This document shows, in pieces, positions 11,949 to 23,639 of a DNA stretch of 64,000 nucleotides (position 1 is the first letter of the stretch; each line of letters starts with the position of its first letter). Source of the stretch: Hippophae tibetana. Its lineage: Eukaryota; Streptophyta; Magnoliopsida; Rosales; Elaeagnaceae. The translations under genes were made by a program, and so were the position numbers. Under the pieces are notes generated by a model, which saw only the letters and a program-made list of their open reading frames with translations, had not been told where the DNA came from and did not search any database. The stretch covers positions 23,711,659-23,775,658 of the forward strand of contig CM072811.1 of the NCBI GenBank assembly GCA_037013495.1, written 5' to 3'.

Positions 11949-12836
11949 CTAATCACAACTCTCAACCTACTTCTTGTTAATCCCTTAACAAGAGAAATGG
12001 TCAGAACTAAAAATGAAATTATCTTAAATCATTTATGTGGATTGACACAGTTGCATTTAACATATGCAACAAGTCGTTAAACCCTAGGTTATCCTAATGG
12101 ACAAGTTTAAGTCTCATGAAGGTTTTTAGTAATGATACACACAAACATTAACAAAAAAAATGAGTACAAAATAAAACAAATAAAATAAGAAGTTAACTAA
12201 AATTTAAAAAAATTATTTTATCATTTGATTTAACTTTAGTTTTAATTTTACTTAATATGATGTTTGTAGGTATCATCACTAAAAGCCCCCGTGAGATTTA
12301 TACTCGTCTACTAGAATAACCTAGTGGTTTAAAGGCTTATTGTATACAATAAATGCAATCATATCTATCTACAAAAATGATTTATGATACTTTAATTTAG
12401 TTTATCTATTCTTGTTTTTAGTTTTTATTGCTTTTCTTACTTGAGACAAGTAAGAAGCTTGTTAAGATTATGATGAGTGCTTAAAAACACTAATATTTTG
12501 TGATTTTATTACAATCAAATGTGATGATTAGGTTTGGTTATAGCATGTTAATATGAATATTTATGCGAATCTATATATTTGAAATCACAAATATATTTTA
12601 TTATATTTCAAGTGTTTTTATATTCAAATGTATAAATTTATCTACACATTAAGAACAACACTTGAAATACTCAATTTGCATCATAAGAGCTTCAAAGAAT
12701 AAGCTTATAAACCTTACATGAAGAACCAACCAATATATAAATGGGGCAAAGCAATAATTTGAGTAAATCATTTCGTGTAACAACATAGATTTAGTGTATT
12801 GTGGTGCACTCCTCTCTACATGATTCACCGGGGCAT
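11949..12836. other. Gypsy-A interior without recognisable coding sequence
   Basis: AT-rich sequence with stops in all frames. No pol-like motif was seen. It presumably belongs to the 3' untranslated part of Gypsy-A. Confidence 0.4.
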
Positions 12837-14150
12837 GTTACACATTATGTGCCCCAAGGTGGATTAAGTGTGCGGTGACGTGACCTTCTCTATTTGAAAT
12901 CAAGCGAAGATCAATGTATCTCATGATGTGGCAGTGGAAAGTCTATGACATGGCATGCATTCATTTAATTAATTTAAAGTCCTCTACTTTCATCTTTTTC
13001 CTATAAATTCATTTTTATAGCCTCTAGGTTTTTCATATAATTTTATACATGATATACATTAGAATTTTTTTCAACTCCTCTCAAACGTCAGAGCTAGGTT
13101 TTATATTCTTTCATTTATAGTAGTTTTACAAATATGTTAGATTCATAACAATAAGAGACAAATCTCTTGAATTTTTTTTACATCAAAGATACTAAAGATA
13201 TCTATATATTAAACAATTCATTAAGGATCAAAATCACAATTACAGAGTAGGACATACCTTTCTATCTTTAATTGATATTATAGATATTTTTTGTATTTAT
13301 TAATTTTATATATAGATTAATTGTTTTGTATTTTTTAAATTCTATTTTTAATTTATTGATTATTCATTAAATTTGAGCATATTTGACTAATTTTAACTAT
13401 GAAAATTTAGTATTTTTATGTTTGTGAAGATTAATTTAGGTGAATATTTTTATAAAATAAATTGAGATTATTTCTTTATTTAAGATTTTTACAAAATTTA
13501 TTATTGATTAATATATTGAAGATATCTATTTTTGTAATATATTTAAAATATAAGAGTTATATTTCAAAAATGCCATATAAATTTAATTTTGACACCTTAA
13601 ATAAAAGTTTAAATTAGTAATTCAGCCTAAAGTAATGATTTAAATGGTTTTCTTATTTTATTAGAAATAAAACACAATTTAATCAATCAATTAATGATCT
13701 CTGCCTAAAGATACAATTGATTTAATTAACAAAGAATCTAATCCCTATCTAAAGGTATTTTCTTATATAAAAGGAAAAATCAATCAATAAAATGAATTTA
13801 TATCTTTATTAACCTAATTAATTCCAAGCAAGTATAGTTAACTAGCTAATTCTTTTATTGATTGTTAATTGCGTATTTACCTTGATTTTTTTGAATCGAA
13901 CATATCGTTTATTATTTTTAATTGCATGTTATTAGATTAATATTTTCAAAACTAAAATATTGTGATAGACTATTTAGATTTTATTTTTGGGTTTGTTTTT
14001 AAGAAATTCAACAAATTATTTTAAACCACGTAGTTTTTCTTTATATCAACCTTAAGAGTATACTTATCACCTATTATAAGTGATTTGTGCACTTGCGAGC
14101 TTTTTATAAATTTACAAAATTTGACTCTCAAGTTTTTGTGATTTTGTGAT
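12837..14150 (+). repeat. Gypsy-A 3' LTR (approximate)
   Basis: Same block order as the 5' LTR. Near its 3' end it carries TTTGTGCACTTGCGAG (about 14083-14099) followed by the TTTACAAAATTTGACTCTCAAG segment that also ends the 5' copy. Confidence 0.65.
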
Positions 14151-15873
14151 ACATATCTAAAAAGTTGTGAATGATATTATGGCTTGAAATTGGTGAAGTC
14201 TGAAATATGGTATAGATTATTTTGAATTTTAATGTTTGAATGATGATGTAATATGATGTTTTTAATGTGTATTTTGTGATTGAATAGTTATTATAACATT
14301 ATTTCCACGTTTTTTTCATTTCACATAATGTTGTTTGTGTTAATAAGCTTTAATATCATTAAAAATATTTTTTTAATTATAAAAAAATCTAATTAACTAA
14401 AGAATATACAATTAACACTTTGGGATTGTTTGGGCTAGCTCTTTATGTTTGGTTTGAGATTTATCTTATCATTGTCAGGTTGAATTAAATTCGATTTGAG
14501 TTAGGGTTTGATCAATTTGGACTGGACTAATTTAGGTTATCTCAAACTAGCCTAACCTTCACAAATTGCCACCCCTATTAGATTAGCTTCACAATTCTCG
14601 AAAGTTTTATTGTTTTAGAGAAAAGTCTATAATAAGTTCTAGTATTATCATAATTAATTTGTCATTTAATTGTAAGTTGAAAAAATTGACTATTACTATT
14701 TTAGTTAATAATATCTACCATATCAGTTATGATTATACTACAATAATACAACTTATAACATAAAAAGTGCTTTTTTGAATAATATTATGGGAAAATATGA
14801 CACCTATAACACATAGATTAAAAGATATCACAATTGTGAATAATTTTGTTACTCTAGAAAAAAATCAAAGAAAGCTTATTGGTATTGTTTTTGGAATATT
14901 ATAAAAATATTTTTGATAGAATTTCTTTTTATGCTAAAAAATATTTTGTGTTTTCTAAAAGACCATTTTAAAAATATTATTTTTTCTGAAACTACTTTTC
15001 ATAGAAACACATGCAAATAGACCCAAACTTTTTTCCAGTAATAATTTATATATTTTTTTTATCAACAACACATTTTTTTATCATATAAAGAGCATATAAA
15101 TTTTTATACCACCAAATTTTATAGGTTATGAGAAACATACCATTGAACTTTAATTTATTATATCTATATCATTAAACTTTTTAATTGTTGCAAAAATATC
15201 ACCGATGTCAATCCGTGAACTATGATTAACAACAATGACACGTATGTCGCATGTGTGACTCTAAAAGTTCTAATTTATCACAAAATGATTTGAGACATAT
15301 CGTTGTTAACAACAAAACCAATAAACACAAAGATGATTTGAGAAAGATCTCACTAAGTCTTTCATATTTTGGTTATGATTCATCAATATGTAAATCAAAA
15401 TAGGACAAGTACCTCTCTTTCCTAGGTAGTACTTTCTCTCTCTTACAAGTCTCAATTTTTCATATAGAAAAATAACACAAACAAAAATATTTGAGAATTG
15501 AAAATTGATCTAAAAAAATATTTTCATTTGGCTTTAGGTGAATATGAATATATTGATGTGATTGTTGATGGTGTGATGATGTTAATTAACATAGATTTTT
15601 GATTAGATTTTGAGATGGGACTTACAATTCAATCATTTAATCCTTGTCGTATATGTTTATCAATAAATCGAACAATCTTAGACAAAATCATGTCAATCAT
15701 ATTGAAAGCACCAAGACAAAGTCTGAAGAAGAAAAGGATGCATATCCCTCCTTAGAGAAAATCAGAGCATGTGCGAGACAAATGATTCACTCCTCACACT
15801 AGAACCACACAAACTCGTAGAAATGACATCATTTCAAAGGCACAACTTGAGCCCAAAGAGAAGGATAATAATG
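14151..15873. other. Intergenic DNA, no supported gene
   Basis: AT-rich DNA with a slightly GC-richer patch at 14410-14580 and short open stretches at 15660-15870. I recognise no protein domain. Copia-A inserted at its right end. Confidence 0.45.
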
Positions 15874-15878
15874 ATCAA
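15874..15878. repeat. Copia-A target-site duplication, left copy (ATCAA)
   Basis: ATCAA immediately precedes the left LTR and matches 21827-21831, immediately after the right LTR. Five bp is the usual length for copia integrase. Confidence 0.92.
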
Positions 15879-16651
15879 TGTTGGAACAAATATGTGAAAA
15901 ACTATGTAAGAACAATATTATCGATAACTTGAAATGAACTGCTTGGGTTGTGTCGCGGACTAGGTCGCTTTCTTTAAGATGTTTCGCGGCTCTGCCCAAA
16001 TATGTGCAAGCAAACACAACCTCGTCGCCCCCAGGATAAAATAGCCCAGAATCTTTTTTCTGTCTTGGATCTTCATTGCACTGATGAAGTTCGGAATACT
16101 ACACCTCTTAAATATTTATGTTGCTCAAAAATCTGAGAAAACAATTCTAAATTTTCTTTTCTTTGATTTTGCTATGAAAAACCGTAGAACTGTTTTTGAG
16201 TTGTTAAGTTATATTCTAAACTGAGGGCTATTGCCCCTTTTTATAGTGGAAAAAATATGTGTAACAGTCATATAATTATAAAAATAACGGACACATAATT
16301 ATGAAAATAACGGTCATAAAAGTAAAGGTCGCATAATTATGAGAATAACGATCATAAAATTAACAGCCACATAATTATGAAAATAACGGTCATAAAAGTA
16401 ACGGTCACATAATTATAAGAATAACGGTCATAAAATTAACGGTCACATAATTATGAAAATAACGGTCATAAAAGTAACGGTCACATAATTATAAAAATAA
16501 CGATCATAAAAGTAACGGTCATATAATTATGAAAATAACGGTCATAAAAATAATGATCATATAATTATGAAAATGACAGTTACATAATTTATGAAATAAC
16601 GGTCATAAAATAATAAAAAAATATTTTTTTTATTTAAATTCATTTCCAACA
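15879..16651 (-). repeat. Copia-A 3' LTR (left side, 773 bp)
   Basis: Begins TGTTGGAACAAATATGTG and ends TTCCAACA. It is nearly identical by eye to 21050-21826 apart from small changes in an internal tandem array (16267-16612). Confidence 0.93.
16267..16612. repeat. Tandem array in Copia-A left LTR, unit about 38 bp
   Basis: About eight or nine imperfect copies of a unit built from CATAATTATGAAAATAACGGT and CATAAAAGTAACGGT. Individual copies differ by single changes such as ACGGT/ACGAT. The same array occupies 21427-21785 in the other LTR with a different copy arrangement. Confidence 0.88.
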
Positions 16652-16664
16652 ATCCCCCACTTGA
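16652..16664 (-). promoter_or_regulatory. Copia-A polypurine tract
   Basis: ATCCCCCACTTGA on the plus strand reads TCAAGTGGGGGAT on the minus strand, directly next to the 3' LTR. This is the expected position of the plus-strand primer. Confidence 0.8.
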
Positions 16665-17229
16665 ATTTTAAATAAAAATAGTTTCATCGAGCAACCGATC
16701 AATTAAAAGTATAAGATTGTGCATAAGCAAAAGGTGTCTATCGACTTGAACCTTTGCATAATGTTGATGCTTTAGAATATTCTAGAGTAACTCGTAGTTT
16801 TGAACTCTATCTCTAACAACATCACACACACAACCTTTCAAAGGTGTAGTTCGAAAAGCCCGTGTTTTACGGCCATGCACGTGTATCCCAATATAGTGAA
16901 TGCTCTAGTAAATTTTTCCCAAAAATTTCATAGGAAGCGGCCATACTTCCACATTCACATAGGTGAGTCTATCAAGAGTACTCATGTAGCTATGTACTCC
17001 ACTCCACATAGAGTATAGAACTCATTAAGAGTTTAATAATTAACTCATCCTTTCTGTCGCTTCAGCACTTCCTGCTTCTAACAATATAGAATGTGACTTC
17101 ATAATAGTATGATTCATCTCATATCACTTCATGACTTGTTATTATCCATTGAACTTATTTCTTGGGATCTCCAGTCTATAAGTTGGGTTACCATCATGAG
17201 TGACTCTTCATTCTAAGGGCATCAGTCAC

Positions 17230-18785
17230 ATTCCTTTCGAGGTTTTTGAAAACCTTCTCTCTTGTTAATCCTTTCGTTAAAGGATTAGTCAAATTTTCAT
17301 CAGTACATATATGATCAATTCTTACAGCTCCTGTAGAGAGAAATTCTCTAACAGTACTGTGTATCTGTCGTCTCTTGTCGTTGTAATAACGGTTCTAAAT
17401 CTTTGCAATAGTTGCGGTACTATCGCAGTGGATCAGGACAGTTGGTATCGATCTTTCCCATAAAGGGATCTCAGCTAACAGACTTCTTAACTAGCTTGCT
17501 TCTTCACTAGCAGTAGCTAGTGCTATCATTTCAAACTCCATCGTAAATTGAGCCAATATTGTCTATTACTTAGACTTCCAAGAAACAGCTCCACCAACTA
17601 TGTTAAATATATAGCTGCTAGTTGATTTGGAGTCTTCTAATAAAATGTTCCAATCTGCATCGCTGTATCCTTCTAGAATAGTGGGAAACTTTTTATAATG
17701 TAATCCAAGGTATATAGTTCTCTTAAGATATCTCATAACCCTTTCAATAGCATTCCAATGTTCTACACTAGGTCTACTGGTAAATCTACATAGTAGTCCC
17801 ACAACATAAGCTATGTTTGGTCTAGTGCAATCAGTAGCATAACGTAAGCTACCAATGATGCTCGCATACTCAATTTGTCTAACACCGTCTCCGATGTTCT
17901 TGAACAACTTTACACTAGGATCATATGGAGTACGTGCAGGTTTACAGTTAAAGCAATTATATTTCTTTAAGATCTTCTCAATGTAATGATATTGATCTAA
18001 AGAAATTCCCTTTTCACACCTAGTAATCTTTATACCAAGGATTACACTCGCTTCTCTGAGATCTTTCATATCAAAGTTAACACTTAATAAAGTTTTCACA
18101 TTATTCACAACATGAATATTTGATCCAAAAATAAGCATGTCATCCACATATAAACATATAATACTGAAAATGTTATCTTCCAATTTATAATAAATGCATT
18201 TGTCACTTTCATTCATTTTGAATTCATGTGGGTTAACTATATTATCAAATTTCCCATGTCATTGCTTAGGTGCTTATTTTAGACCATAAAGAGATTTATC
18301 TAGTTTACAAACTTTATTTTCTTAACCTGGGATAACAAAACCTTCAGGTTGATCCATATAAATTTCTTCTTCTAAATCACCATTTAAGAAAGCAATTTTA
18401 ACATCCATTTGGTGCACTACTAAACCATGGATAGCAGCAAGAGAAAAAAGTACACGTATGGAAGTTATTCATGTGACTGGTGAAAAGGTATCAAAGAAAT
18501 CTATATTTTCTCTATGTCTATACCCTTTGATTATAAGACGAGCTTTGTACATTTCAATAGTACTATCGAGTTTTAATTTCTTCTTTTGTATCCATTTACA
18601 TCCTATGGTTTTACAACCATGAGGTAAGTCAACTAAATGCCAAGTTTTATTATACTCATGAGAGTTTATTTCATCATTTATGGCTTCTTCCTATAAGTTG
18701 GCATCTAAAGAAGATAATGTTTCTTTAATAGTTTGGGGATCTTCCTCTAAGGTATAAGCATAAAAATCAGACCCAAAATCCTTAA
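17230..18785 (-). pseudogene. Copia-A reverse transcriptase and RNase H remnant
   Basis: On the minus strand the N-terminal RT portion (about 18785-18230) contains WIQKKKLKLD, YKARLIIKGY, HQMDVKIAFLNGDLEEEIYM and LDKSLYGLK. A 216-codon open stretch at 18216-17566 contains the catalytic LYVDDMLIFG and later YSDADWN of the RNase H start. RNase H continues past a TGA/TAA cluster to about 17230 with MEFEMIALATASEEAS-like text and a KGLTREKVFK-like end. The YVDD box is intact. Stops, for example between 18217 and 18260 and at 17565, break the frame. The domain type and order are those of the copia superfamily. Confidence 0.9.
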
Positions 18786-18799
18786 GGGTTCGAGCTCAT

Positions 18800-19652
18800 T
18801 TACTTCTCCTAATTTCAGTGTTTAATTCCTCATTTTGTTTACTAGTTCTAGTTATGGGTAAACAACTAGAAGACGAGCCCCCATTATTGTTCAATTTAAA
18901 TGGAAACCTATGTTCATAGTAGTCAACATCATTTGATTCTATAACTATGATCATCTAAGTCATAGAATTTATAAGCTTTACTATTCATAACATATGCTAT
19001 GAATACACATTCGTATGTTCTACTAGTAAGTTTTATTTCTTTTAAGGATCAGGGATCCTAACATAGACTAAACAACCCCAAGTTTTAAAATAAGTTAAGT
19101 TTCTTATTTTTCAAAATTTCAGATGGTGAAATTTTACTAATAGATTTAGGCACTCTATTTAGCACATATCAAACAATTAATAAAATTTCCTCCCATCAAT
19201 GGGAAGCAGCACTAGAGTTTAATAAAATTGTAATAACTAACTCAGTAAAAGTTCTAATTTTTTTCAGCTTTGCCATTCATTTCAGGAGAATAAGGTGCAG
19301 TTTTTTCATGAATGATTCCATGAGTTTTATAAAAATCATTGAAGATATTGGAATCATATTCAATGCCTTTATCATTTCGAAACCTTTTTATTTTCTGTTA
19401 AGTTGATTCTCAATCTTAGTCATAAATAAAAAATGTCAAATGCTTCACTTTTATTAGATATACATAAGTGTAATCTGAACAATCATCTATAAAAGTTATA
19501 AAATAGTGTTTCCCATTTCTTGTTAAATTTCCATCAAGTTCACATATGTCATAATGTAATAATTCTAAAGGTTCAGATTCTCTAACTATTGACTTATGTG
19601 AAGTTTTTGTTATTTTAGCTTGACTATAAAAGTCACATTTTTCCAAAATCAT
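18800..19652 (-). pseudogene. Copia-A integrase remnant
   Basis: The open part at 19652-19416 contains PLELLHYDICEL and HYFITFIDDCSDYTYVYLI, the start of the copia integrase catalytic core with its first aspartate. After a frame break, RNDKGIEYDS and HEKTAPYSPEMNGKAEKN-like segments (about 19385-19265) carry the second aspartate region and the conserved glutamate. The remaining C-terminal part to about 18800 is heavily broken. Integrase inserts the cDNA into host DNA; this copy cannot be made as one protein. Confidence 0.82.
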
Positions 19653-19772
19653 TCAAAGATAGTTTAGAAATTAGTTCTAAGCTACTCATGTTCTTGATTA
19701 TGCGTTTATTAACATGACAAAGTCTAGCATGCCAAATATTAAACGAACTCAACATTCAATTTAAACATTCCA

Positions 19773-20231
19773 TTAGTGGCGTACCCTTTCCCAACAAAAA
19801 ATATTATTTTTAGTTATTGTATATAAGTCAGCCCCTATAGTTTGAGTAAACCCAGTTTTGTAAAGAAGATATCCCGAAACTAAGTTCTTTCTCATCTCTG
19901 GAGTATGCAAGACATCTTTCAAGATGATATTCTTTCCAAAGGTAAACTTCAATTCCACCTCACCAGTACCAATAACTTTAGTGGAGTGGGAGTTACCCCA
20001 CAACACTTTATTATCCTCAGACTCAGAGTAGAACTTGAACATGTCTCGATTATAGCAAACATGGCGAGAAGTACCAGTGTTCACCCAACACCCCTTAGAT
20101 CCACCAACAAAATTGATTTTAGATATCATAGCAATAAGTTTATCTTCGATAAGGTTCGCCTGCGTGGCATGACGATTCATGTTCCGACAGTTCCTGGCCA
20201 AGTGTCCAGGTCTGTTACATCTATAACACAT
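19773..20231 (-). pseudogene. Copia-A zinc knuckle, protease and pre-integrase segment
   Basis: A 152-codon open stretch. Residues 2-15 form a CCHC zinc knuckle (CYRCNRPGHLARNC, CX2CX4HX4C) of the nucleocapsid. The aspartic protease motif follows at about residues 48-60 as CWVNTGTSRHVC: the catalytic D-S/T-G triad reads N-T-G, so the aspartate is lost. LKDVLHTPEMRKNLVSGYLL is the conserved region before the integrase. The N for D change should abolish protease activity (inference from family chemistry). Confidence 0.88.
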
Positions 20232-20239
20232 GAATGTGT

Positions 20240-21023
20240 TATTCCTTAAGGGGGTTAAGGTCCATTCTGGAGAGGATAATTTTTGTTTCTATTTTGGTGG
20301 TTATGGTTTTGGTTATTATTGTGATTTTGAGTTTTCATATTTCTACCTTTAGGTTTCAAAATTGCAGATGAGGGTTTCTTATTGGTACTGTTGTTTGAGA
20401 CAACGAGTACTTCATCTCTTTGGTCTTATTTTTGGGCTTCTTCTTTTATTCTTAAACGGGTTATAAGACTTTCTAAAGAAAATTCCTTAGTTTTATGTCT
20501 AAGTGTATTCTTAAAATCTTTCTAAGCATGGGGTAATTTATCTATAATAACAGCTACTTGAAATTGTTCATCTAAAGTCGTACCTTTAGAAGTTATTTCG
20601 TGTGCTATCTTCTGCAGTGCGTGTGATTGAACTTCCACATATTTGTCATCAATCATTTGATACTTCATGTATCTACTGGCATCATACTTCTTAGTTCCAG
20701 CTTCCTCAGTATCGTACTTTTTTTGAAGTGCTTCCCAAATTTCCTTAGCAGATGATATCAGAGTTATAATAATCATACAAGTCATCAGCTAATCCATTAA
20801 GAATAAAAAAATTGCATAGAAAATAATTTTCTATCCAGGTGTTTAAATCCTTTATTGTAGCTTCAATATTAGAATTAGGTAGTGTTGATTTTTCAATAAT
20901 AAGAACAAAAGCGATAGTTTATAGGGTTAAGAAGAATAAAAAAAATTTGTCTCCATTTTTAAAGTGTAGTTCTTCAAAATGAAATGATTTGTTGATATCA
21001 ACAATTAACATTTCAGTAGACAT
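20240..21023 (-). pseudogene. Copia-A gag N-terminal region
   Basis: A plausible start ATG at 21023 (minus strand) gives MSTEMLIVDINKSF, only 26 bases from the inner edge of the 5' LTR. After a frameshift the reading continues near 20880-20800 with NTWIENYF-like text. It then enters an 87-codon open part (20785-20522) with EIWEALQKKYDTEEAGTKKY and a helix-rich UBN2-type gag. Stops separate this from the zinc knuckle downstream. Confidence 0.75.
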
Positions 21024-21049
21024 GGAAGATATAGAATTCGTCTTAAAAT

Positions 21050-21826
21050 TGTTGGAACAAATATGTGAAAAACTATGTAAGAATAATATTATCGATAACC
21101 TGAAATGAACTGCTTGGGTTGAGTCGCGGACTAGGTCACTCTCTTTAAGACGTTTTGTGGCTCTGCCCAAATTTGTGCAAGCAAACACAATCTCATCGTC
21201 CCCAGGATAAAACAACCCAGAATTTTTTTCTGTCTTGGATCTTCATTGCACTGATGAAGTCCAGAATACTACACCTCTTAAATATTTATGTTGCTCGAAA
21301 ATCTGAGAAAAAAATTCTGAATTTTCTTTTCTTTGATTTTGCTATGAAAAACCATAGAACTGTTTTTGAGTTGTTAAGTTATATTCTAAACTGAGGGCTA
21401 TTGCCCATTTTTATAGTGGAAAAAATATGTATAATGGTCATATAATTATGAAAATAACGGACACATAATTATGAAAATAACGGTCGCATAATTATGAGAA
21501 TAACGATCATAAAATTAACGGCCACATAATTATGAAAATAACGGTCATAAATTAACGGTCATATAATTATAAGAATAACGGTCACATAATTATAAGAATA
21601 ACGGTCATAAAATTAACGATCACATAATTATGAAAATAACGGTCTTAAAAGTAACAGTCACATAATTATAAAAATAACGATCATAAAAGTAACGGTCACA
21701 TAATTATAAAAATAACGATCATAAAAATAATGACCATATAATTATGAAAATGACAATTACATAATTTATGAAATAACAGTCATAAAATAATAAAAAATAT
21801 TTTTTTATTTAAATTCATTTCCAACA
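21050..21826 (-). repeat. Copia-A 5' LTR (right side, 777 bp)
   Basis: Partner of 15879-16651 with the same TGTTGGAA/TTCCAACA tips. It holds the second tandem array (21427-21785). It is the 5' LTR because gag lies next to its left edge on the minus strand. Confidence 0.93.
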
Positions 21827-21831
21827 ATCAA
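21827..21831. repeat. Copia-A target-site duplication, right copy (ATCAA)
   Basis: Matches 15874-15878 exactly. Confidence 0.92.
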
Positions 21832-22900
21832 TAGAGTGATTGCGGAGAATCAAAATTGATCTTCGGCAAGCAAAGACGCTAACTCTTTATTGTCATTTAA
21901 AGATTAGGGTAATTTAGCAATGAAATTGGGACTATAGAGTCACATGTGCATTGCATTTGTATTTTACATTAATCTTGTTAATGAATTTATATGGATGATA
22001 TTTTTATAATAATTAAAAAAATATTTTAATAATATAAATATAATAAATTAAAATTTGATAATATATTTATTGAGTTTATTATATGGCATAACTTTTTTCA
22101 TATATGTAGCTTATTTTTAATCTTCTTAGTTAAAAACACATGTTTATTTTCCATAGTTCGTAAATGAATATGTTAACATTTTATAAAAATAAATAAATAT
22201 TTTTTACTAAAGAATATAAGATAAAATCGTATTAAATAATTAAACTATTTATACATCAAAAGATTTCCCAAAATTCAATTATATAAAAACCTATTTGCAC
22301 AAATATAAATATCAAATGTTAAAATACATAAACATGAACCATACTTGGATCTATTTTGGGACTTTCGGTGTACCATATAATCGGTAGAAAAATATAATAA
22401 AATAATAATTAAAAGAACAATAAAGAGACCAGGGAGATAGGCGGCTTTTCGAGAACGATGAGGCTGGGATTAGATTTCGTGGTACGTGGGGCCAAGTAAA
22501 ATGATAGGGTTTATTTATGATCGTGGATATCGTCTGTTCTTTTAGTCAATAGACGTTAAGTTATATTTTTTTAATTAAAAAAAAACATGCAATTTACAAT
22601 TAAAATTTTTTTAATTCATTAATTATTATTTTATTTAACTTTTTAAAATTTAAATTAGATATAAATATATATGTATAATTTTTTTCTTTTTTTTAGACAA
22701 TTAGTTTTTAAAATTATATAATTTTTTTATTTGTTTCAATATTTAAATTTATATATATACGTACAATATATATCTATTTAATTTTATGTATTTGTTTTAA
22801 ATATTATTGTAAAATTATTTTTTTTCTTTTTCTATAATACGTATATGCATAGTTTAAATAAAATAATAATTGACAAAAAAAATAAATTTTAAATTGCATG
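21832..22900. other. Intergenic DNA
   Basis: AT-rich, with a GC-richer patch at 22430-22560. No gene, tRNA or LTR recognised. Confidence 0.45.
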
Positions 22901-22922
22901 GATAACGTCGATTGACGTGGCG

Positions 22923-22982
22923 AACCGACGCTATCCACGTGTGTAGCGTCGGTTTTCCCCGTCAACCGACGCTATCCACGTA
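22923..22982. repeat. Subterminal repeats: direct and inverted CCGACGCTATCCACG motif
   Basis: AACCGACGCTATCCACGT occurs at 22923-22940 and again at 22964-22981, 41 bp apart. TAGCGTCGGTT in inverse orientation lies between them (22944-22954). They can pair into hairpins and are much richer in G and C than their surroundings. Confidence 0.75.
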
Positions 22983-23639
22983 ATATTACCGTTCGACTCA
23001 TTTCTTCTCTATAGAAACCCAAAAATCTTCATTTCTCTTTTCCATTTTTCTCAAAATCGAGCTCACACCCACCTTCTTTCTCAATTTCTAGCCACCTCCG
23101 ACCACCATTTGTAACGTCGTTTTGTGGGTTATATTCATTTTCTTATTATCTTTCAGATCTACTTTTTTTTTGAGTGAAATACTCAAAAAAATTATACCCA
23201 TTTTTTCACTTATTTTCACTTACAAAACACCATTTTTTTTCTTCATTTAGTCACTTCATAACATTCTTGTAAGTATTTGTATTAATTTTGCAACTTATTA
23301 TTCAATTTGTTTTATTTTTTGTATCAATTTTTGATTTATTTATGTTTTTTATTTTGCTTGTTATTATATGTTTGACTTATTTTCTATGAAAATAATATCT
23401 GAAATGTCGTAGGTTTGAGGGATTATATATATTTACCGTGCGTAGATAAATTTATTTATATATAAATAATTATATTTTATTAAGTAAAAGTAATATATTT
23501 GTAAAATGATTAAAATGATAATTGTTTTGTATTATGTATGTTTTGATATATATTCTAATAATTAATAAATTTATATGTAATAATACTTGAAATATATTCA
23601 TTGGATACATAATTAATTAATATGTTTAATTAATGTCAT

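Larger units (their letters stand above)
5273..14150 (+). mobile_element. Gypsy-A: degenerate, non-autonomous Ty3/gypsy LTR element (borders approximate)
   Basis: Two long, diverged direct repeats (about 5273-6504 and 12837-14150) share many blocks in the same order: GGTGGATTAAG, CTATTTGAAATCA, ACATTAGAATTTT, TTTTGACACCTT and AATCAATTAATGATCTC. Right after the first repeat is a sequence resembling the TTTTTGGCGC-type primer-binding region of Athila-like elements. The interior has a gag remnant (7250-8440) and then a plant-transposon-protein-like frame (9207-10208), but no recognisable reverse transcriptase, RNase H or integrase. A reverse-oriented solo LTR is nested at 10209-11948. The interior at 6530-7240, 8470-9200 and 11949-12836 is non-coding. 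Divergence between the LTRs is heavy, so the insertion is old. Stops and frameshifts break both coding remnants. Confidence 0.75.
15879..21826 (-). mobile_element. Copia-A: full-length Ty1/copia retrotransposon, coding region degenerate
   Basis: The element is bounded by near-identical LTRs (15879-16651 and 21050-21826) with perfect tips TGTTGGAA...TTCCAACA. It is flanked by the 5-bp target duplication ATCAA (15874-15878 and 21827-21831). The minus-strand interior has copia order: gag with zinc knuckle, protease, integrase, reverse transcriptase, RNase H. The polypurine tract GTGGGGGA abuts the left (3') LTR on the minus strand. Premature stops interrupt each domain and the protease catalytic site is changed, so it is not autonomous. 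The high LTR similarity and clean duplication mark this as one of the younger insertions in the window. Confidence 0.95.

Noticed and set aside
16267..16612. Regularly spaced repeats that superficially resemble a CRISPR array
   Set aside because: Units are contiguous with no unique spacers, they lie inside a retrotransposon LTR and recur in its partner; the genome is a plant.
19905..20249. 114-codon plus-strand frame
   Set aside because: Antisense of the Copia-A zinc knuckle and protease, which are clear on the minus strand.
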